Origin: Odontocerum albicorne
Lineage: Eukaryota; Arthropoda; Insecta; Trichoptera; Odontoceridae
Assembly (NCBI GenBank): GCA_949825065.1
Contig: OX463865.1
Coordinates: 18,530,747 to 18,594,746 of the forward strand
DNA: 64,000 nucleotides
Direction: 5' to 3'
Part shown: positions 11,503 through 20,500 of the stretch, one piece after another
Layout of the letters: each line of letters begins with the position of its first letter
Numbering within the stretch: the stretch's first letter is position 1
The notes under the pieces: model-generated
Databases searched by the model: none
What the model was told of the DNA's origin: nothing
The model's input: only the letters and a program-made list of their open reading frames with translations
Made by a program: the position numbers and the translations under genes

Positions 11503-14500
11503 AAAAAATGAATTGTGAATAAATTATAAGAATGAATATAGTATATGTAGATAAGTAAATGAGTGGGGAAATGTGTGTGACTTTTATAAATATATTAAGG
11601 TGTAGAAAATGTTTATTGAAGGTGAGAAATGCGGTTGCCTATGGGGGTAAACTGTCTGCCGGAGGAATTATCGATGATGGGGTGTTCAGAGTGACAATCG
11701 GGGGGTCATTTGGGGGGATGATTAGAGTTAAAGAGGGGGGGGTCGGAGGGATGATTCGCAATATTGATTTCGGACGAGTGTGTCTGTAACTGGTGTTCGC
11801 GTTGTAGTTATCTAAGGCTTTTATGACTGGGTTGGGATGACGGGATATAAAGCTGTAGAACCTTTCGGCCAGAGCGCGCATATGTTCGGGGATAGTATGT
11901 AGTTTGGTATCTGCGTGGAGTCTTGAATTACGGACGATGTAGGGTGCTTTTAAAATTATGCGGAGGGCTTTGTTTTGAATGATCTGAATGTGATGTAGCG
12001 TTGTTTTCTTCGCGTGGCCCCAGACCGGAAGGGCGTATGTCAGTTGCGGTCTGACGATCGCTTTATATAGGTGGAGTTTAGTGCGCGTGCTAAGTTTGCT
12101 GTATTTACTGATCAAGGGAAATAATGATTTGAGTGTTCCGTGAGCTTTTGATTTGATATTGAGGGCGTGTTTATGCCACGAGAGTCTACTGTCTAATGTG
12201 AGGCCTAGGTATTTTACGTGTTTTGACCATGGGACGCTCTGGCCGAAGAGTTTAAGAGTTCTGATGGGTTTGATGTATCTGCGTGGGAAGCGGACTGCTG
12301 TGCTTTTGGTGGGATTTATTTTGATCTTCCATTTGGTGCACCAGTGCTCCAGAATGGGAATGAAGTCTTGCAGTCTGTTGTGGGATACGGACTCATATTT
12401 CGATGAAGAGAGAAAGGCTGTGTCGTCAGCGTATTGCGCGGTGATACAATGTGTACGTGAAAATTGGGGCATATCGCTCGTGTATATGTTATACAGGATA
12501 GGGGACAACAGTGCACCTTGGGGCACACCTGCCAGAATGGGGCGAGGGGATGAATTTATACCGTCTATTTTGACGGAGAAGGAGCGATTTTCAAGGAATG
12601 ATGCGATGATTTGCACTAGTCTGAGGGGAATACCTGACTTGTGCAGTTTGAATATGAGTCCGTTGAGCCAGACTGTGTCGAAGGCTTTCGCCACGTCTAG
12701 TGAAAGGAGGGTCGTGAGGCCTTTGGAGCTGAAGTATTTGATGATGTGTTCTACAACGCGAAGAAGCTGATGGTTGGTAGAGTGTAATGGCCTAAATCCG
12801 TGTTGCGAATCTGGGATGATGTTACGTGAGTAAGTTTCTAACGAGAGACGTTCTAGGATTAATTTTTCGAGCACTTTACCTAGAGTCGGGAGCAGACTGA
12901 TCGGTCTGTAATTTTCAGGGATAACGTGGCTTTTACCCGGTTTAGGGAACATGATGACGTCGGCGTTTTTGAATGGGGTTGGAAAGAATTTATGTCGAAG
13001 GCAGGCATTGTAAATGGCGGTAAGGGCGTAAATGGCTTTTTTCGGAAGTTTTTTCAAGGTGAGATTATTGATTTTATCGGGGCCGGGGGCTTTTTTGTTG
13101 ATGAGATTTTTTATGATAGATTGAATTTCTAACGGTGAGAAAAAGTCTGTGGTGGGGGGGGTTTGCTCATTTAATATGTCGGCAACTGCGTTGTCGACCA
13201 TTATTGAGTGAGAGGGGTTAGAGAGGTCTGCATTTGGCGAGAAGATATTAGCTAGAGAGTCAGCAAAGGTCTCTGCGCGGTCGCGAGCAGAGAAAACGGG
13301 GCCATTTGGTCCTTGAAGAGAGCTGGGTCGGGAGGGCGTATTTCTAAGGCTACGCGTTAGTTTCCATTTGAGTCCATCATTGTATTCGAGAGACTCGACG
13401 AAGTCTGACCATTTGTCATTGCGGAGTTGCTGTAGGAGGTGTTTGATTTTTTTGACTAATCTGTTGTAGTCGGTTTTGTAAGAGGGGACAGCTGTGTTTT
13501 GCCACAACTTTCTGGTTTTGTTTTTTTCCATAATCAGTATTTTGATATGTGGAGGAAGGGGAAGTTCGGGTTTATCGGCTGGTCTCTCTTTTGAAGAGGA
13601 TGTGAGAGCGGATTTGATGGTGGTTGTGAAGTCATTTATAGCGGCGTCTATGGAGTTCGTGTCGGGGAAGGTTGTCGGTATTTTGATGCTGCTGTCGACG
13701 TTAATAGCGAAATCGCTCCACGAGGTGGTGTGTCGCGGAAGGGCTGAGGGCGAGAAGGGTGGTAAGCCATCCGTCAATTGAAGTAATACCGGGTAGTGAT
13801 CGGATTGAAGCTGGTGAACAGTCGTGAGATCTGTTTGATAGAGAATGTCGTTATGGACAATGATGTCGATGACATCAGGGCGATGATTGTCTATTAGTGG
13901 ATAGAGGGTGGGAGACGTGGGTCCTTCCACGAAGTATCTTTTCCGGGAGGAGATTTCGTCAAGTTTATTACCGTGAGTGTTGGAAGTGCGGCTGTGCCAG
14001 AAGGGGTGTTTAGCATTTAGATCTCCCGCCATGATGGTGGGGATATTATCTGCGAGGAATGAGTCCAATTCAGACTCGACAAGTGGGGAGGTAGGTGGAA
14101 GATAAGTCGCGCAAAGTTTAAGAGGGCCGTGATTGGCGGTGTTCACCACTACGCATGTGGATTCTATGTTGACGGTGGGAGGGGAGGGGATGTGGCAGTG
14201 GTCTATTGTGCTTTTGATGAGAGTTGCGGTGCCGCCTTTTCTGCCGATGAGGCGGTCGTCTCTGTAGCAGTAGTAGTTACGGATGCTGTAACGGTAGCTC
14301 GGTTTGAGATGCGTTTCCGTTATCAGCAACACGTCCAGGTTGTGCTCGAGAAGGAAATCCTCGACCTCTTGTTTATGTGTTCTGAGGGAACCGTTTGCAT
14401 TCCAGAACGCGGCGGATATATGGGATGGTTTATAGGTGCGAGCCATGTTCTTGGATGTAGTTGAGGAGGTTCATGGCTTCGGTGATGGCTGATTTTAAGT

Positions 14501-17500
14501 TATTCAAAATGAGATCGCGATTTGGGGGGGGAGCGGCGGGCAATATGTAACTTTGGGGTGTAGATGATGATAATAATAGGGGGCGATGAGTTGCGACGTT
14601 CGCGTATGACGCGTTGGAAGTGACTGGTTTCGATGCACTCTGGGGGGCGTTGGGGAATCGCCGTGTGGCGTTGTTTGCCGAGGGGGCGTTCGATAAGGGG
14701 GCGTTGGTGGAGGGGCGTTGGTAGATGCCATCCATGAGGGGGCGTAAGGGCTGCGGGGTCTGGAAGTGGTGGTGGGGAGCGATTGAAGGGAGGTTGCTCT
14801 TGGGGAAGCGTGGGCAGCCTCTGAAGTTGGCCGTGTGTGGGCCTCCGCAGTTACAGCAGGTGGCGGGAGTGTCCGCGGGCTTCCTGCATTCAGAGGTGTG
14901 ATGCGTTCTACCGCATTTCACACAATTGGCTGGAGCGTGGCAGTTGCCGGCGGAATGGGCGAACTGTTGGCAGCGATGACACTGGCCCATACCTTTGCGC
15001 TTGTTCAGCTCCTCCACTGTGACTCGAATATCGAGTACACCGTGGAGTTCGGTGAAGATGCGTTTTGCGGAAGAGTCCCTTGTCAGTTTGACGATGACCA
15101 TAGGGAGTTCCACTCTATTCCTGTTCTTCATGCGATACACATTCTGAACCGGATAATCAAGGGATTTGAGCTCGATCATAATGTCCTCGACGCTGATAGG
15201 GGTCGGTAGGCCACGAATGACGGCTAACAGGGGCTTCTCGTTTTCCAGATGGAAGGAGTGGTATGGGATGGCGAGAGAGTCGGTGATGTGGACGAGGGAG
15301 CGGTAAGCCTCAACGGTTTCTGTGGAGATTTTTAAATCACCATTGGGCTGAACCTTCGAGGAGAAGTTGATGTTTTGAGACCTGAGTTTGGCTCTCAGGT
15401 CTCCGTACTTGTCGGAATTGTGAAGAACGATGGGGGGGATGCGGTCTTTTTTGACTGGAAGTAGAGGTCGTACGTCTATATTTGAAGGTGGGGCGGGGGC
15501 TGCGGGAAGAGGAGGGCTGAGTGGGCCTCTCATCCTTTTGCTGGTTTGGGTCACAGTGGCATCAGCTGGTTTCGGGTTTGATTGGGGGCGAACGAGGGGG
15601 GGGCTTTCTTGGGGTTGGAGAGCCCTTTTGCGATTTTTGGCAAAGGATTGCCAGTCCATTTCTGGAGTATCCGGGATGATAATTATTGGTGGGGAGAGTG
15701 GGGGGTCAGAAGTGGGGGTGGGGTGCGGCGGTGTTGTGATTGGAACCGCTGGCAAGACAGTGGGTGAATCAGATGGACGGTTTTTGGCCTCAATCGAGAC
15801 CTCACCTTTATGGAAGAGCTCACGAAGAAGTTTTACCATCTTCATTGTTTCTTTTTTGGATGTGGTCTCCATCTTGAAGAGCTCGAAGGCTTCCTCGAAA
15901 GTGGAGATGGTCAGATCAGGGGATGTTGAGCGGTCCGGAGACATAGCGAGGGCTGGTATAGGCGAGGTCTCGGGGACGGGTGCGGGCGTTTCAGTTGTTT
16001 TGGGTGTAGTTTTTTTTTTGGGTGTAGTTTTTTTAATTATGATGCGTTTATTTTTGATGCAGAAGTCCGATTTGACGGGCTTCATGGCTGCTTAATAGGA
16101 GGAACTGAGCAAATAGAATGAATGTTGTGGACAATAAAAGTGGACAAAAATAAAAAAATAAAAAATATATATATATATATAATTGTGTATTGAGTAAAAA
16201 AACAAACAATGATAACTAAAGAAATAAAGATTTGATGAGTGGTGCGAATGTATGAAATATGAGATGAATATAGGATGGGAAGAGCTGACGACCTTTCAGA
16301 TCATCAACTCTGCCAGCGGAGTGTAAAAGGGTAAGAAGGATAATAACAGTCAGTGGCTTACTCGATGAAGAAGAAGAAAAACTGGCATCGACCGGTGCTC
16401 GGAACAAATTACGTCACCAAGAATTTGTGGAGGCCGGCTCTTTATCACGAATTATATAAAAAACCGATTTGATCTAGACAGCTGTCTGGAACGAGTGGAA
16501 TGTCAATTGTTTATTTATTTGTGCACTTGCGCGGTCGAGAAACAAACAAAGCACTGTTTGAGCGACAAACGATCGACGGTGAAACGCGACACTATATGAC
16601 GAATCGTGTATTGTAATTGTTAGTTATCAAGCTGTGAGATCGCGCTGTTCAAGCGGGAAGCGACTGCTCTGTAGCAGATCCGTGACTCGACCGTTTTTCG
16701 GGTTTCACCGTACACGTTCTTGTCAAACAGACTGTATATAGTGTTAAATAGTAAGCCCCCCACTTCGTTCACCTATATTTTTTTACGATAGGAAACAAAG
16801 TCAATGGGACACTAAAATATATATACTCCAACTGGACAGTATCAAAATCTGCTAAGATGATAGTCCATAACAGTATTTTAGTACCAACTTTGATGTATGG
16901 AAGGGTAATGTGAACGTGGAGAAAGGCTGAAAGAAGCAAAATAAATGCTGTAGAAATGCGTGCACTTAGAAGAATATATGTGGTGACAATGTATGATATA
17001 ATACAAAATGAAGTGATAATTTCATTCAACAAGATCATTCCGTGTACGAGTGGTGATGCTGTTAAGAGTTCAGTTCGTGAATACGGCATTAACAATAATC
17101 TCAATTAATGATGGTGTAAATAATTATTCAATACATTAAATCTGTAAATCAACAAAGGGTTTGTTATTTTCACGTTACTATAGTTCGGAAATTCTAGGAT
17201 GAGTCCTGTGACAGCTCACAAATTTGCCCCAATACAACCTAAATGTAATGTATTTACCTAAATAACTTGCTATTTATTAGAATTGAGGCTTATATTAAAG
17301 TTGATAAAATAATTAAAATTACTGAACATTGTTACAAGGTTGTATTGGGGCAAATTTGTGAGTTGTCACAGGACTCATCCTAGAATTTCCGAACTATAAT
17401 TTGTATATGTATAAACAGGTGCGTAGATCTCTCCTAGCGCTTAAGAAATAATAGTCAAGCATACTCTTTAAAAATGTGGGTAAAACCCATACTCTTTGCA

Positions 17501-20500
17501 AGGTGTCGGATAAATCACTTTTAAACTCGCTCAACTATCAAGTAATGGTGGATTCCTCTCGGGTTCCAAATGATTGAGCCGCACTCTTATCTACTGCGAA
17601 CCAGTGAATAAATAAAGATATATAATAGTGCTGTTGTTTGATCCAAGTCGTGTTTAACATTTATATACTATATTTGAGCGTGTCATGCAGAGTACGTCGT
17701 TATACTTCTTGCGCTGCCCACTATAGTTTCTAATCTCTGTCAACTCATCAAAGAAAATATTTGAGAATAAAACTATGGTAAAAAAAAAAACAATTATTTC
17801 TCTCTCAAGTTCTTTAGCTAAGTAACTGTGTCGTTAGTTAGATTGTAAATATACTGTAGATATCTATAATGAAGGTGGTACGTAAGCAATAAAGATTCCT
17901 CCTGTTTTGTTCCTATGTCTTGTGTTCCTCTTCATACTGTTCATCTTCTTCTTTATTGATTCCTCAATTCCGAGGACCTTGATGACTATGGTTATCAACT
18001 ACGAGGCGTATCCAGAAATTAAGTGTACTGAGGCTCTCACGATCGGATGGATTTTATTTTCGACATGTTGGCTACACTTCCGTGTAGCCTGACCCTTCCC
18101 CTCCGCAACGAGACCGGTTCGAGGTCAGTACGTTGAGAAGTGTCGACGCGACAACACGTTTCGTGAAAATGTCAATCCAATCTCCCTCCAAGTGCGAAAT
18201 ACGCGGCGTCATCCGTTATCTCGTCTGGAAGGGAAAACCTCCGGTTGAGGTTTATAATGAGGTGAAAACTGCATATGGTGATAAAGCTATGAATCGTACG
18301 AGTGTGTACAAGTGGTGTCGCGAGTTTAAAAACGGTCTTACGTCTGTGCATGATGATCAGAGGAGCGGAAGACCTTCAATTGTGACTGACGAAATTGACG
18401 AAATTCTTTTTGGGACTGTCAAGGCATAATTTTAATTGAATATATGCCTCAAGGGGAGACCATCAACTCTGCAAGATATTGTGAGACCCTAAAAAAATTG
18501 CGGAGGGCGATTCAGAACAAGAGGAAAGGCATGCTGACAAAGGGAGTCTGCCTGCTGCACGACAATGCCAGACCACACACGGCCAACGCCACGAAGGAAC
18601 TGCTCGCCTCGTTTAAATGGGATGTCCTGAACCATCCCGCGCATTCCCCTGACTTAGCACCTTCAGATTAATATCTCTTTACCTCCCTGAAGCTGCACAT
18701 GGGTGGAAAAAGGTTTTCAACTGACGAGGAGGTAAAGGAGGAGGTGGAGAAGTGGGCGGAGGGGTTGGCGGAAAACTACTTCGAGGAAGGCATCAAAAAG
18801 TTGATACCCCGCTTCACCACCTGCATTGAGAGGAATGGCGACTATGTCGAAAAATAGCTTACATATGTACTACGGTAACCACGTAATTTTTTTGTTTAAA
18901 TAAAAAAAATTGTAACCTACAAAAATTCAGTACACTTACTTTCTGGACTTACCTAGTATTTCTCTTCAGTGCAGTAACCTTTTACTTTTTTCCTTATGTT
19001 ACTCTATAAGATGATAGTTCGGCCTCTATTCATTTTGCCATTTACACTTGCTACCAGCATTGTCAGCTCAAGACTGTCATATTCTCACCATGATATGTGT
19101 ACAAAGTATCGTACTTCATGCACACATTACCAAGAGACGCGTATCAACCATTGGTTGATTAATTCTTTTGGTAGTTTGCAAGAACCGCTTCCAGAACTAC
19201 ATCTCAAAGACTTTAATATCCTTTGCGTATCCAGGTTTCTAAACCACGTAAAAAAGTGGAGAAAATAAGGGTTTGTACCAATTGGGTCTAAGTTAGTCTA
19301 ACAATTCTTCGATCTCTTTAGATCACTTCCAGGCGACTCATCGCTCCCATTTCCACCTGGATTCTGTACATTTCTCCTCATCGCAGGGAACCCTTGCCAA
19401 TGATTAACCGGTTAAGTGCCTTAAGCGAGTTTACTCACTCTCTGTTGCCGTGCCATATAAAATAAGCGAGTTAAATCACTCAACTTTATGCCTGTTTCTA
19501 ACCAATGTCTAGTACTAATTTGAATAATCTAAATTATGGAACATATAGAGACATCTATTGAGATGGTGAATAAATACTTATAATATTACAGTTTACAAAT
19601 ATTATCGAATTTACAGAGATTTACCTAAAAGATTCGCATGACAGTCGACATGTGTCTCTATTATAGGGTTGCCAGTGCAAGCGTTTTACTTATTTAACCT
19701 TTGAAATTTGAAATGATTTTATAGTTACATTATTTACTTTCCGTGCGTTATTAAAATAATTAATATTTTCGTGTTACATATACTTTTAATTCTATAAAAA
19801 TATTTGATGAATGTACTCGTATGTTTCCGTATTTTCTGTGATAAGCTGTGACAACTCTGACATTGTGTTTTTCTGAGTGAACGGCGGCACAAACGACACA
19901 TATTGTACATATTTGGTCTTACAAGTCTTCGTAATATCCTTTGAATATATAAACAAAAAATACAATTCTACAATATTAGGTTATATTTTTGCTAAAAAAA
20001 TCACGGCCCTCCGGGATCAGCCATACTAATTAATACCTTACGGCACTTAAAGGGCTTAAAAGCTCGGGTACACCAATTAAAAATGCGCATTTTCATAGTA
20101 TAACAATTCGCATCGGTCAAGTTGGAAGGCTCTATGCGCGACGATACATTCTTAATCTTCCAGTATACACTACGCCTTTCTAAATGTGTTTTAATATACT
20201 ATGCTAAAGAAAATGTAGCATGGTCCCTGTGACGTTTTACAAATTTGCCCCAATACAACCTTGCAACGACGTTCAGTAATTTTAATTATTTTATCAACTT
20301 AAATATAAGCCTCGATTCTAATAAATAGCAAGTTATTTAGATAAATACATTACATAAAACTGTGGCGGTCGCCCACTCGGCGTTCATACATACGGTCAAT
20401 GATCGATGAAATGACCTTCGGATTTCTCGATAAATCTAAGTAAACAAGTCCGAAGGTCACACGCCGGCCATTCATCCCATAGCCGAGCGGACCGTATTAC

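Larger units (their letters stand above)
11155..16519 (-). mobile_element. Jockey-type non-LTR retrotransposon, apparently full length
   Basis: On the minus strand there is a leader of about 430 bp, ORF1 (16085-14430), ORF2 (14446-11639), a 3' UTR of about 480 bp and a short A-tail (T-run at 11155-11161 on the plus strand). TGTGCA at 11149-11154 and again at 16520-16525 is a candidate target-site duplication, with imperfect extension to 9 bp. Both ORFs are open without frameshift. The element sits within a Tc1-like relic and inside intron 1 of K1, in the same orientation as K1. The 5' boundary rests on the short duplication and could be off by tens of bases. Confidence 0.8.

Noticed and set aside
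12153..16095. Plus-strand frames at 12153-12770, 13494-13781, 14129-14464 and 15430-16095
   Set aside because: Antisense shadows of the LINE ORFs.
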